Shown: one piece after another, positions 18,096 to 26,895 of the stretch
Numbering within the stretch: position 1 is the first letter of the stretch
How the letters are laid out: each line of letters begins with the position of its first letter
Source: Pseudochelatococcus lubricantis
GTDB lineage: Bacteria; Pseudomonadota; Alphaproteobacteria; Rhizobiales; Beijerinckiaceae
NCBI RefSeq assembly: GCF_011762225.1
Contig: NZ_JAASQI010000007.1
Coordinates: 186,001-250,000, forward strand
Direction: 5' to 3'
Length of the DNA: 64,000 nt
Notes under the pieces: model-generated
What the model was told of the DNA's origin: nothing
What the model saw: the letters and a program-made list of their open reading frames with translations, nothing else
Databases searched by the model: none
Made by a program: the position numbers and the translations under genes

Positions 18096-18879
18096 ATGTT
18101 AAGTATTAATTGGTGCGCGACATCGGCTTACGGTTACGAAAAGGTCATTCTTCCTACTGATTTTGCGTGGGAGTATCTTCGTCGTCATGAAGACTATCAC
18201 TGCGACTTCCAGACAATCAGCCGCGTAAAGGAACCGGAAGCAGCCGATTTGAAAAAATTCACCCATCGCTGGGGTTTGCTGTTTCCCAAGCGATCCTGAC
18301 ACGGCGGCTGATCTGCAAGCTCCGCTCTGGTCGCCGTATGTGTATCCGAGCGCCTTCATGCTGTTGCCTGTTGCGCAGATAGTCGACGCCAGTGGTCCGA
18401 CCATCAAGCTCGCCGATCTCGACGACCTCGACCTGCGCCGCGCGGCCGATGGCTGGCATGGCATCTGGCGTGCCGATGGCATCGCGCATCAATTGTGGCT
18501 TCCCCGCGCCGCTCCCGATGCTGCGACCTTCTACGGTACGTTCCTGCCGTTAGACGCCTTCTACGACCTGCGGTCGCATGCCGCCCGGCGGTTCTGGCGC
18601 TCCGTCGAAGGCCGTCGGCCGGGACCGGAGTTTCGGGTCATGCCCGCCCAACTCCGCCAATGGCACATCTTGTCCCTACGAGCCTTGGACGCCCGCCTGC
18701 ACGGCGAGAGCTACCGCACCATCACCGAAGTGCTGCTCGGATTCAGCGGCACGAAAGAGGATTGAGAAGTCGATCCGCGCAAGAACAAGGCTCGCCGCCT
18801 CGTCGCCCACGGCATCAGGATGATGCGCGGCGGCTATCGGCTGCTGCTGCACTATCCCATCAAAACGGGCGGCCATTGA
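18096..18879 (+). pseudogene. DUF6499-DUF2285 protein gene, broken by a frameshift and a nonsense codon
   Basis: The first part (18096-18299) encodes a DUF6499-like 'transcriptional regulator' start (WEYLRRHEDYHCDF...WGLLFP). An extra base near 18288 ends it at 18299; in the next frame the sequence continues SDPDTAADLQAPLWSPYVYP and then a DUF2285 domain. A second lesion, TGA at 18763-18765 where the family has Trp, is followed in frame by EVDPRKNKARRLVAHGIR and MMRGGYRLLLHYP up to the stop at 18877-18879, the true C terminus of DUF2285. Intact genes of this kind sit near the end of alphaproteobacterial integrative conjugative elements; here it lies next to the right repeat. Confidence 0.85.
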
Positions 18880-18930
18880 GCGCATACGGTTTCGGCCCGG
18901 TCGGAACGACCGATATTCCGCCCGCTTCAA

Positions 18931-18957
18931 AATGGAAAAGGCCGCCTTTCGGCGGCC
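18931..18957 (-). terminator. Rho-independent terminator, minus strand
   Basis: On the minus strand, GGCCGCC-GAAA-GGCGGCC (7-bp stem, GNRA loop) is followed by TTTTCCATT. It would end transcripts of the R-M operon that read through from 19462, about 500 bases upstream of it. Confidence 0.7.
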
Positions 18958-19002
18958 TAAGCATCTGATCACACTTGGATTTCGAGTGCTTTATGACAGA
19001 AG

Positions 19003-19016
19003 TGGTTGCGGGGGCT
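19003..19016 (+). repeat. Putative attachment-site core (direct repeat copy 2)
   Basis: TGGTTGCGGGGGCT, identical and in the same orientation as 3703-3716, followed here by TGCAACCAACG. The flanking TGGTTGC...GCAACCA forms a small dyad. It marks the right end of the putative mobilizable element. Confidence 0.6.
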
Positions 19017-19089
19017 TGCAACCAACGATTCCTGCGGTTAGTTGAAAGGTCTATCCCGAGGCTATCGGCTTACTCTCGACGTATGCCCA

Positions 19090-19113
19090 GTTCGAATCCC
19101 GCCAGCCCCGCCA
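19090..19113 (+). other. tRNA- or tmRNA-like 3' end fragment
   Basis: GTTCGAATCCCGCCAGCCCCGCCA looks like a T-loop, the 3' side of a T-stem, a CAGCCCC acceptor strand, discriminator and CCA. The bases before it cannot pair as a T-stem, so this is not a complete tRNA gene. It may be an att scar left by another integrase that recombines within tRNA or tmRNA genes. Confidence 0.35.
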
Positions 19114-19461
19114 TTGCTTTCAAATGAAGCGTCTCCCCGAACGCCGCGCGGCAGAAGAAAGCGCAACGTTCCAAAGGCTTTGCAGGTTCGACCTCTGCAC
19201 TGCGCTGCCCGCGAACTCCGGGCCGCATTCTCCGAATGGCCCGTTTCTCTCCCGACCTGTGGACTGAAGCCACCACCATACGGACAGAAACCCTCGCTTC
19301 TTCATACGGTTGGGCGATCAGGCCGGAGCGGGAGTTCGAACTTCAAATCGTCATGGAAACAACAGCTGTCGCGAACGTACGAACTGAATTCGTTGAGATC
19401 TTGAGCGCCGGCCGGTCGTGCACGGGCAACAAATCTCAGGGAGTAACCTGGACGAGAGCAG

Positions 19462-20178
19462 CTACGCCATCGCCTCTTCGAGCCTCTGCTTGCGCCTTGA
19501 CCAGTCCGGAAGGACAAGACCCAAAAGCTCGAAAAACTCCGCTCCATGGTGCGGCACGGCCATATGGCAAAGCTCGTGCGTGATGACGTAGTCAATCGCG
19601 TCTATGGGCGCCTCGATTAGGCGGCGATTGAGCAGAAGGCGCGATGCTGGTGACATCGAACCCCACCGCTGCCGGAGTTGGCGCACAATCAGACCTCTGG
19701 GGCGGAAGTCTTCAGGGGCCGGGAAGCGCAGCAAATTGACTTCAAGGCGCTCTACGAATTTCACATAAGCCCGCTCCCGATACCAACCTTCGACAAGTTC
19801 GCGGGTGACCTCGGTCCTTTCAGGCCTGTGCGTTTGGACCACGATGAAGCCACGGACAAGCTTCACCGTCGCCTGAATGTGGTGCACTATCTTCAATCGA
19901 TACTGGCGTCCGAGATAGAGATGGGTCTCGCCCGCCACATACTGGCGATCCGGTGTGCGCGGCAGGAACTGGATGAAATATCGCTGCTGACGCTGGATCC
20001 ATGCGGCGCGCTTGCGCACTTTCTCCTCGATGGCCGCCAGCTGAGCATCCCGTGGAGCAGCGACCACAACAGAGGCATCAGGCTCTACGGCGATTTCCAG
20101 CGTCGTCCGGTCGCGGCGCACGATGGAGAAATCGATCCAGTGTTCCCCATATCGGATGCTGTGACGTTCCGGCATCAT
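19462..20178 (-). CDS. YgjP/SprT-like zinc metallopeptidase (M48-type DUF45) of the R-M operon
   Basis: A 238-aa cytoplasmic protein with the zincin motif ITHELCHMAVPHHG (HExxH about residues 197-201, third ligand candidate in HHGAEFF) and the RWGSMSPASRLLLNRRL segment typical of YgjP-like metal-dependent hydrolases. It has no signal peptide or membrane segment. Its ATG overlaps the hsdR stop by four bases, so it is made with the restriction subunit. YgjP-like genes are frequent at the end of type I R-M operons; a role in controlling HsdR turnover has been suggested by association but is not shown here. Confidence 0.88.
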   Translation of the reverse strand: MMPERHSIRYGEHWIDFSIVRRDRTTLEIAVEPDASVVVAAPRDAQLAAIEEKVRKRAAWIQRQQRYFIQFLPRTPDRQYVAGETHLYLGRQYRLKIVHHIQATVKLVRGFIVVQTHRPERTEVTRELVEGWYRERAYVKFVERLEVNLLRFPAPEDFRPRGLIVRQLRQRWGSMSPASRLLLNRRLIEAPIDAIDYVITHELCHMAVPHHGAEFFELLGLVLPDWSRRKQRLEEAMA

Positions 20179-23100
20179 CCGGGAAACCGCGCCCGCGCGA
20201 GGTCCATGATCCTGAGTTCAAGATCGTCCATCATCTCGACCGTGAGTTCGATGCCGCGCTCATCGCGAAGGACGTCAAAGAAGTAGTCGTCGATGGCGTT
20301 GCGCATCTTGTTTTGAGCGATGTCGTTGGACCAGACGTCGACGATGTGATGGGACTTAATGATATCGATGATCGTGAGTGCGATGGCGGCCACCTCATCT
20401 GACGCAACCGGTTTACCGTCGTCGGTCGCGAGCACGCCCTCAAGAATCCCGAAGAACGCCTGCCCATCGTCGTTGCCCTTGATCGCATCCGGCACCTCGC
20501 GCCCCCGGTCCTTGCGGGCGACCTTGCTGGCCAGATCGACTACGTTCTTGAGATAATCGCGCTCGGAAATCCTCTTGGCCCGATAGTCGCGGATGGTTTC
20601 CTCCAGAAGCTCCGAGAAGCTGCGGTAGAAGGTCGGGTCCTCGTCCATCTTTTCCGTGATGGTCCGTCGCGTCGCGCTGGCGATCCGGTCCGCCCTCGAC
20701 GCCTCGGAGACGCCCGTTTCCTCCACCACGGCCTTCAGGGCGTCCGGGTCGTTGATGTTGACCATCTCGATGATCGTTTCAGCCGGCATGGCAACCACAT
20801 GGTCGTCCAGCAGCTTCTGGATCTTTGGCTCGAACTCCTTAACGTCGACGGTCTCTTGGTAGCGCAGTTGAACTGACCGACGCAGTTCGGAGAACTGTTT
20901 CCAGTCCCTCTTCATGGAATCGATCTTCGCCTCGTTGAAGACGTCGAAGAGCTTGTCGGACGACAGCGAGATATGGAGGCAGCGGCTGAATGCCTTCAGC
21001 CGTTCATAGAATTCCTGCCGGATCGCTTCATCGGCCAGGAACTGCTCGAATTGCTCCATGTCCTTCTTGTTCTTGACTGGTTTGAACAGGTCCCAGAGCT
21101 GATCGTGCAGCTGGGGCAGCTTCCGGATTTCCTCGCGCACGTCGTGAACTGTGCCGGCGAGATCGACGGCGTCAAAACCCTCGAAGGCGCTGTACGTTGT
21201 CAGGGCCGTGTCGAGCTCTCCGAGCAACCCCTCATAGTCGATGATGAAGCCGAACTGCTTCTCGGTCGCGCCGTCTTCATAGAGCCGGTTCACGCGGGCG
21301 ATCGCCTGCAGCAGGTTATGTTCGCGCAGCGACTTGCACACGTAGAGCACGGTATTGCGCGGCGCATCGAACCCGGTGAGCAGCTTCGACACAACGATAA
21401 GGATCTCCGGATCGCCCGAGCCTTTGAATGCGTCGATGATCTGCCGGGTGTATTCGTCCTCGGTCTTGTACCGGGCAATCATCCGCGCCCAGAATCCGCG
21501 CACGAGGTCCTTCGATTCCTTGTCGACCTCCTCGTTGCCCTCGTTGTCATCGGGCGGCGAGATGACGATTTCGCTGGTGACGTGCCCGATTTCGTCGAGC
21601 ACCTCCTTGAAGCGGACAGCTGCCGCCTTGGACGGCGCGACAAGCTGCGCCTTGAATCCCGTGCCTTGCCAGTGCTGGCGGAAGTGCTCCGAGATGTCGA
21701 AAGCCTTCGCTCGGATCGACTGGCCTGTCTTTGACAGCGCATCCATGCGGGAGAACTTGTGCTTGAGGTCGGCCTTCTGGCTGGGGGTCAAGCCCTCGCT
21801 GATCTTGTCGAACCACTTGTCGATCACGCCCCCATTGACCTGCTGCTCGACAAGCCGTCCCTCATAGAGAAGCGGCACGACGGCTCCGTCAGCGACGGCC
21901 TCGTCGATCGCATACTTGTGGATCAGGCCGCCAAAGGTCGACAGGGTGTTCTTCTCCTTCTTCAGGAGCGGCGTGCCGGTGAAGCCGAGATAGCAAGCCT
22001 TAGGCAGCAGGCGGCGCATCCTTGTTGCGAACTGGCTGTGACCTCCATATCGGCCGGTCTGCGAGCGATGGCTCTCATCGACCAGGACGAACACGTTGGC
22101 ATCCTCATCGACGTCCTCGGCAGCTTTGGCGGCCGTATCGAACTTGTTGATGATGGTCGTCACGAGGGGCGTCCGGTTTCGGATCAGGTCGATCAGATGG
22201 GCGCCGCTGGTTGCCCGCACGGGTTCCAGTTCGCACGACTTGAACGTGTCCTTGATCTGCTTGTCGAGATCGTCGCGGTCGGTGACGATCAGAATGCGCG
22301 GATTGGGGATGGCTTTGTCGAGCGCGAGAGAGCGCCCCAGCATCACCATGGTCAGCGACTTGCCCGACCCTTGGGTATGCCAGATCACGCCACCCTTGCG
22401 GCGCCCGTCCACATTGAACTGGCGGACGCGTTCGACAGCTTTCCGGATCCCGAAGAACTGCTGGTGGCGCGCGACCTTGCGTGCGCCACCATCGAACACT
22501 GTGAAGCGACGGATAAGGTCCAGTAGGCGTTCCGGCCGGCACATTGCATGAATTGTGCGGTCCTGCGCGGTGATCGCGCGCGCACCCTCGGCCGCCAGAG
22601 CCTCGAAGTGAGCGCGGGCGAAAGCGAAGTCGCCCGAGAAGACAGCGTCCGCCTCCGCCGCCGTGAGCGGTCGATTGGCCAGCGGATCAATGATCTCGTC
22701 GCGGTCTTCCTCGTCCCGCCACGTCTGCCAGAACTGCCGCGGCGTACCCACGGTAGCGTAGCGCGCCTCGACACGGTTCATCACCATGAGAAGCTGGGCG
22801 AAGTGGAACAGCTGCGGGATGTTGTCCTCGTTCTGATAGCCGATCAGCTGGCTACCGGCCTTCTTCAGGCTCTCGGTCGGACGTTTGTTCTCGATCACCA
22901 GGAACGGGATGCCGTTCACATACGCGACGATGTCACACCGCTTGGTCTGGGTGCTGGCCGTCCGCTCGACAGAAACTTCGGCCGTCACATGAAAGACGTT
23001 GTTCGACGGGGTTTCCCAATCGACGTAGCGGAATGAGTAGGACTTCGAGTCTCCCTGGATCGTCTTGGTGATCGTCGTCCCGAGCACGAGCGTGTCGTAG

Positions 23101-23390
23101 ATGTCCTGGTTGGTGCCGCGCAGTCCCTTTTGCCGGTCAGGCGTGGGCTTCAGCCGGCGGATGGCCTCGTGCGCATCCTCAAGGTCGAAGGGATAATCCC
23201 GGCCACGATAGCTGAAGCTGTTGATCCGCAGGAGTTGGTCCGCAAGGATGTCATCGAGCACCACGTTGCGCAGACGACCGGCGCGCAGGCGCACAGCCTC
23301 CGCTTGGGAGAGCGGTGTGAACCCCAGCGCCACGAGAAGCTGCAGGGCGGGGATCTGGGACTGGTGCTTCTCGGCGGCATCAAAGGTCAT
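20175..23390 (-). CDS. hsdR: Type I restriction enzyme R subunit (HsdR)
   Basis: A 1071-aa motor and nuclease subunit. An N-terminal PD-(D/E)xK nuclease domain shows D153 (CDIVAYVN) and E167-N-K169 (LVIENKRP). It is followed by an SF2 translocase with Walker A WHTQGSGKS (GSGKS 341-345), DESH 438-441, GFTGTPL, and later motifs KLLTGFDAPRNTVLYV and ARVNRLYE. The C terminus holds the helical region that binds the methylase. Length and motifs are normal, so it appears functional. It cleaves unmodified DNA after ATP-driven translocation. It is the seventh gene of the operon and overlaps the HAD gene by four bases. Confidence 0.95.
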   Translation of the reverse strand: MTFDAAEKHQSQIPALQLLVALGFTPLSQAEAVRLRAGRLRNVVLDDILADQLLRINSFSYRGRDYPFDLEDAHEAIRRLKPTPDRQKGLRGTNQDIYDTLVLGTTITKTIQGDSKSYSFRYVDWETPSNNVFHVTAEVSVERTASTQTKRCDIVAYVNGIPFLVIENKRPTESLKKAGSQLIGYQNEDNIPQLFHFAQLLMVMNRVEARYATVGTPRQFWQTWRDEEDRDEIIDPLANRPLTAAEADAVFSGDFAFARAHFEALAAEGARAITAQDRTIHAMCRPERLLDLIRRFTVFDGGARKVARHQQFFGIRKAVERVRQFNVDGRRKGGVIWHTQGSGKSLTMVMLGRSLALDKAIPNPRILIVTDRDDLDKQIKDTFKSCELEPVRATSGAHLIDLIRNRTPLVTTIINKFDTAAKAAEDVDEDANVFVLVDESHRSQTGRYGGHSQFATRMRRLLPKACYLGFTGTPLLKKEKNTLSTFGGLIHKYAIDEAVADGAVVPLLYEGRLVEQQVNGGVIDKWFDKISEGLTPSQKADLKHKFSRMDALSKTGQSIRAKAFDISEHFRQHWQGTGFKAQLVAPSKAAAVRFKEVLDEIGHVTSEIVISPPDDNEGNEEVDKESKDLVRGFWARMIARYKTEDEYTRQIIDAFKGSGDPEILIVVSKLLTGFDAPRNTVLYVCKSLREHNLLQAIARVNRLYEDGATEKQFGFIIDYEGLLGELDTALTTYSAFEGFDAVDLAGTVHDVREEIRKLPQLHDQLWDLFKPVKNKKDMEQFEQFLADEAIRQEFYERLKAFSRCLHISLSSDKLFDVFNEAKIDSMKRDWKQFSELRRSVQLRYQETVDVKEFEPKIQKLLDDHVVAMPAETIIEMVNINDPDALKAVVEETGVSEASRADRIASATRRTITEKMDEDPTFYRSFSELLEETIRDYRAKRISERDYLKNVVDLASKVARKDRGREVPDAIKGNDDGQAFFGILEGVLATDDGKPVASDEVAAIALTIIDIIKSHHIVDVWSNDIAQNKMRNAIDDYFFDVLRDERGIELTVEMMDDLELRIMDLARARFPG

Positions 23391-24235
23391 TGCGGGCCCT
23401 CCGAAAGCAGCCCGGACAGCGCCGCGCGTGCCGCGACAGCGTTGATGTTCGCCTTGATGACGCGGTCCAATTCACTGCCGTCCGTGTAGGCTGCGGGCAC
23501 GGCGCAGTGGACACGGCCATCCTTGATGTAGTTGTCGGCCTTGCCGCGCGCGCCCTTGGTGTGGGGCTTGAACACCGCGACCGAAAGGCCGCCCTGTTCC
23601 TTCACGAGTCGAAAGCACGGAATGTCAGTCGAGCCGTCGCCGATGAACACCATGTTCTCGAAGGGCACCGGCCGATCACGCTTCTCGACGAACTGGTTGA
23701 CCTTGCTGTTGTCGCTGAGGTCGAAGGCGCCCTTGTTGATGCGGAACAGGTACTGCGTCTTTGTCGTGTAGTTGACGGCAAGCGCCGGCCACGCGGCCAC
23801 GCCGTTTTCATCGAACATGAACTTCGATGCGTAGACCTGCGCGAACTTCGAGGCGATCGGCGTTCCGGCGAAAATCTCGGCATTCCCCGACGAGACGAGA
23901 TAATGCGTGATGCGGACGCCCTGCGCCCTGCCATAGCCAGTGATGCGGTCAAACCAGTCCTCGACCCCCTCGAACAGCTGGATCGACTTGCCCCGCGCTT
24001 TGAAGTCGTCCCGCCTGACCGGAACGCCGGCGGCGGCGGCCTTGCGCAGCATCAGGTTCATGTAGACGAGCACTTCGTCGGCCTGATGCTCCTTGGTCAG
24101 GCGCTTGACCTCGGCCCAAAACGCAGCCGGTTTCATGCCGATGTCGGGCAGGAACTGATGTTCCTGCATGTTACCGTCCGCCAGCGTGCCGTCGAAGTCG
24201 TAGGCGATCGCCATCTCGATGTGTTTTTTGGCCAT
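23387..24235 (-). CDS. HAD-superfamily hydrolase encoded within the R-M operon
   Basis: A 282-aa HAD phosphatase-like protein: motif I AYDFDGTLADG (Asp13, Asp15), motif II LVSSGNAE, and motif IV VFIGDGSTDIPCF. The region between motifs I and II is a long helical cap. It does not match the well-known sugar-phosphatase subfamilies. It is translationally tied to hsdR (4-base overlap) and follows the Shedu gene by 12 bases. A nucleotide or phosphoprotein substrate linked to defence control is possible; no substrate can be read from the sequence. Confidence 0.85.
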   Translation of the reverse strand: MAKKHIEMAIAYDFDGTLADGNMQEHQFLPDIGMKPAAFWAEVKRLTKEHQADEVLVYMNLMLRKAAAAGVPVRRDDFKARGKSIQLFEGVEDWFDRITGYGRAQGVRITHYLVSSGNAEIFAGTPIASKFAQVYASKFMFDENGVAAWPALAVNYTTKTQYLFRINKGAFDLSDNSKVNQFVEKRDRPVPFENMVFIGDGSTDIPCFRLVKEQGGLSVAVFKPHTKGARGKADNYIKDGRVHCAVPAAYTDGSELDRVIKANINAVAARAALSGLLSEGPQ

Positions 24236-24247
24236 TGGGATCGCCTT

Positions 24248-25675
24248 TCAGTCCTTGGCTTTATGGGGATCATCTGCAACGCGCAGGAAGACGCTCAACT
24301 GCCTCAGCTTTTCGAGGAGCTCATCAAACGTCACGATTTCTACGTCTTTGGAATTGCGTCGAAACAGCTCGAAGGACTTCTTCTGGTCGTCGCCGTCGGG
24401 CGCCCTGCCGATGACAAGGCAGCAGTGCACGGCATAGGACTCGATGTCATAGAGCCGGGTGTTGTCCTTGATCTGGGCAATCTGCTTCTGAAACTGGTAC
24501 TTCTGATCCAGCGCCTGATTAATCGATCCCGACAGATCGGCCGACGGCGTGAAAACGCCATCGCGAAACGGCGTCTTGTTGAGGATCGCAGTTTGCGGCG
24601 TCTTGATTTCGAAGATCGCCGTGTTGTTGGTCAGGCTGTTCTTGACCAGAAAATCGGTGATCTTCTCTCCATCGCCCGACAGCTTCCGTCCGCCAACTGA
24701 GGCCTGGTCGCGCACTTTGATCACCGGATAGCCGAACGCCATGTTCAGGATGAAGGGATTCTCGTTGAAGAAATCCTGCCAACGGCCCTCAGGGAGCTTC
24801 TCACCGAGCATCTCCTCATATCGCTTGATCAACGCTTCGAGCGTTACAAGCTCGATGTCCCCGCGCAGCTTGGCGAGTTTCTCGGGCTGCTCTTCGGCGA
24901 TGCTCGCGGCGTGGCTGCTCAGGGCACCGATAACGGCGTTCTGGTCTTCCTCGGACAGTTCCTCCTTGCCCTGCGCCACGGTGGTGAAGAGCTTTCGGTA
25001 GGGGTGCCGGCCGGCCTTAGGTTCCAGCTTTGGCACGCCAAGCCGGTCTGCGATGATGTTGTGAGCCGTTGTTTCCTTCACGGCACGCGCGGCGGTCTGA
25101 GCGAGGTTATCAATGCTGTTCAGAGCGCGCCGTACCTGCTCGAAGTCTTTCTTTGATATATAGAAAATTTGGACGTTCTTCGCGTCTGGTCCTGTAACTT
25201 GATCGCTTGTGATGACGATCTCGGTGCAGTCCGATAGCTCCTCCACAGCATCGATGATGAATCGATACGGCTTCGCCAGGCCGAGGCCGTAGGCGTAGTC
25301 CTTGGTGAAGGCGGAGGGCAGCTTTTCCAGGACATCGAGCACACCTTCGGGCTCCGTTGGCACGGCTCCGTCGAAGCCCGGAAAGATGATGTCCGTGCGA
25401 TCGAGGGTGATCCGCTCCACCTGACCATATTTTGGCTTCAGGAAGTCGGATTTGTCGCCGAAAGTGTTGATTGGATAGATCGTCAGGAATCTGTGCTGGC
25501 CGTTGATGTCCAGCAACTTGGCCCGGTATTGGTTCGCCTTCTTTGTGTCGATATTGGCCGCGCTGAGACTATGTTCCGGCGGCACGAAATAGACTTCGAC
25601 GAAGTTCGGATGAACCTCCTCGACCTCAAGGGTACCGTCACGCGCAGGGTCATGTTGCCGGAAACCGAGCGCCAT
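24248..25675 (-). CDS. sduA: Shedu-family antiviral nuclease (SduA-like, DUF4263)
   Basis: A 475-aa protein. The C-terminal third is a DUF4263/Shedu nuclease domain: WQDFFNENPFILNMAFG, then GEKITDFLV with Asp341, IFEIKTP with Glu356 and Lys358 (PD-(D/E)xK motif), and the QALDQKYQFQKQI helix. The N-terminal two thirds are a mixed domain as in other long Shedu proteins, where it regulates or senses. Shedu works as a single-gene anti-phage system in other bacteria. The start at 25675 gives MALGFRQHD and overlaps the hsdS stop by one base (TGATG), so it is coupled to a type I R-M specificity subunit. Confidence 0.85.
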   Translation of the reverse strand: MALGFRQHDPARDGTLEVEEVHPNFVEVYFVPPEHSLSAANIDTKKANQYRAKLLDINGQHRFLTIYPINTFGDKSDFLKPKYGQVERITLDRTDIIFPGFDGAVPTEPEGVLDVLEKLPSAFTKDYAYGLGLAKPYRFIIDAVEELSDCTEIVITSDQVTGPDAKNVQIFYISKKDFEQVRRALNSIDNLAQTAARAVKETTAHNIIADRLGVPKLEPKAGRHPYRKLFTTVAQGKEELSEEDQNAVIGALSSHAASIAEEQPEKLAKLRGDIELVTLEALIKRYEEMLGEKLPEGRWQDFFNENPFILNMAFGYPVIKVRDQASVGGRKLSGDGEKITDFLVKNSLTNNTAIFEIKTPQTAILNKTPFRDGVFTPSADLSGSINQALDQKYQFQKQIAQIKDNTRLYDIESYAVHCCLVIGRAPDGDDQKKSFELFRRNSKDVEIVTFDELLEKLRQLSVFLRVADDPHKAKD

Positions 25676-26895
25676 CAGTGGGCCTCCACCTTCACGTGCC
25701 ATTCGCCCGTCAGCAACTTCTGCATCAGGCCACGTTTCTGGCGGGAGAGGGCTTCGATCTCGGCGCTCAGGGCATCGAGGTCCACCTTGGCCGTGCGCAA
25801 CACCTCTGCGATGGCTTTCTGTTCGGCCAGCGACGGCACCGGAAACGGCAGCTTTGAGAACTCGGTCCAGCGCAGACTGCCCCGCCTGTCGACAGAGGCG
25901 CTCGTGCTAACCTCGAAGATGTGTCGGTAGAGCCCGGTCTTGAGCACGGCAAAGGCGTAGTCCGCATCCACTTTCTCGGGGGCGAAGCGAAATACCGTGT
26001 AGATGGGGCTGACGACGCCCACCTCCATCAGGTTCTGAAGGCCGATTGAGCCTTCCTCGACGTGATTGCTGGGAAAGCCGAAGTCGCCGCGCCAGATTTT
26101 CTTATAGCCTGACAGATCGGCGCTGAAGACCTGCTTCTTGAAGTATTCAAGCGACCGGACGAACCCGTCGTATTTGGAGCAGGAGAGGACTTCATGCTGC
26201 TCTGCGTCGCCATTCCGCTCGGAAATCTCGCGCGCCAGCTTGCCGATGGGCTTTATGCTCCAGGTTGCGGGAAGCGTGAACCAGCGATGCGTGGCCACTT
26301 CGTCCGTGGTGCGGAAGCGATCCAGTTGGCGCGTTCCGAAGACCAGAGAGTGGGTCAATGCGCGATGCCGACGCAGCTTCGCCGCCCGCAGCGCGTCCAG
26401 CTTTTCGATGGCCTCGTCCCATGTCCGCAGGATTTCGGCGATCTTCCGCTGTTCGGGGAGCGGGGGCAGATCAATGGCCTGTTCTGTGATGTCGTCTTTC
26501 TGGACGTGAACAAGTGAGGATTTGAAGCCATGTGCATTGGCTTCGATCCGAACGGTTGCGACCTGCAACGCCAGATAGAGCCAATACTTGTCGACGCCCT
26601 TTTTTGGAACGACACGAAAAATATGCTGATTCAAGACTCCGCGCGGGCCGGGCCAAATGGTCGGACCGAACGAAACGCCCTTCACTCCTGCCCATGCGAA
26701 CAGGAGATCACCAGGCTCGACAATCCATTTCTGCTTTGGTTCACCGTCGAAGTAGTTGAACGAAGTGGAGCCATTCAGATTTTGAATTCGGATGATGGGA
26801 AGGCCAGACTGCTTCCAGTCGGGGGGGCGGAAGCCGTTCCCATTGACGAAGTCGCAGAGCTCCCCAATCGATGAGCGTTGATTAGCTCTACGCAT
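25675..26895 (-). CDS. hsdS: Type I R-M specificity subunit (HsdS, two target-recognition domains)
   Basis: A 406-aa S subunit. The first target-recognition domain (about 1-150) is followed by conserved coiled-coil linker PPLPEQRKIAEILRTWDEAIE (about 165-215), then a second domain (about 225-355), and the terminal repeat of the linker SLAEQKAIAEVLRTAKVDLDAL. The two domains read the two halves of an asymmetric target. The start at 26895 overlaps the RhuM-like stop by eight bases; upstream in-frame codons are antisense-like and were rejected. Confidence 0.92.
   Translation of the reverse strand: MRRANQRSSIGELCDFVNGNGFRPPDWKQSGLPIIRIQNLNGSTSFNYFDGEPKQKWIVEPGDLLFAWAGVKGVSFGPTIWPGPRGVLNQHIFRVVPKKGVDKYWLYLALQVATVRIEANAHGFKSSLVHVQKDDITEQAIDLPPLPEQRKIAEILRTWDEAIEKLDALRAAKLRRHRALTHSLVFGTRQLDRFRTTDEVATHRWFTLPATWSIKPIGKLAREISERNGDAEQHEVLSCSKYDGFVRSLEYFKKQVFSADLSGYKKIWRGDFGFPSNHVEEGSIGLQNLMEVGVVSPIYTVFRFAPEKVDADYAFAVLKTGLYRHIFEVSTSASVDRRGSLRWTEFSKLPFPVPSLAEQKAIAEVLRTAKVDLDALSAEIEALSRQKRGLMQKLLTGEWHVKVEAH

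Larger units (their letters stand above)
18880..19461. other. Junction region between the mobilizable element and the R-M operon
   Basis: No gene is supported. It contains a minus-strand terminator (18931-18957), the att repeat copy 2 (19003-19016) and a tRNA-3'-like segment (19090-19113). The rest (19114-19461) shows nothing I recognise. Confidence 0.5.

Noticed and set aside
18763-18765. Treating the DUF2285 part as a normal gene ending at 18765
   Set aside because: The in-frame sequence beyond the TGA is the family's C terminus (MMRGGYRLLLHYP), so the stop is a nonsense change.
19090-19113. Complete tRNA gene
   Set aside because: No matching T-stem, anticodon arm or acceptor 5' strand can be built upstream.
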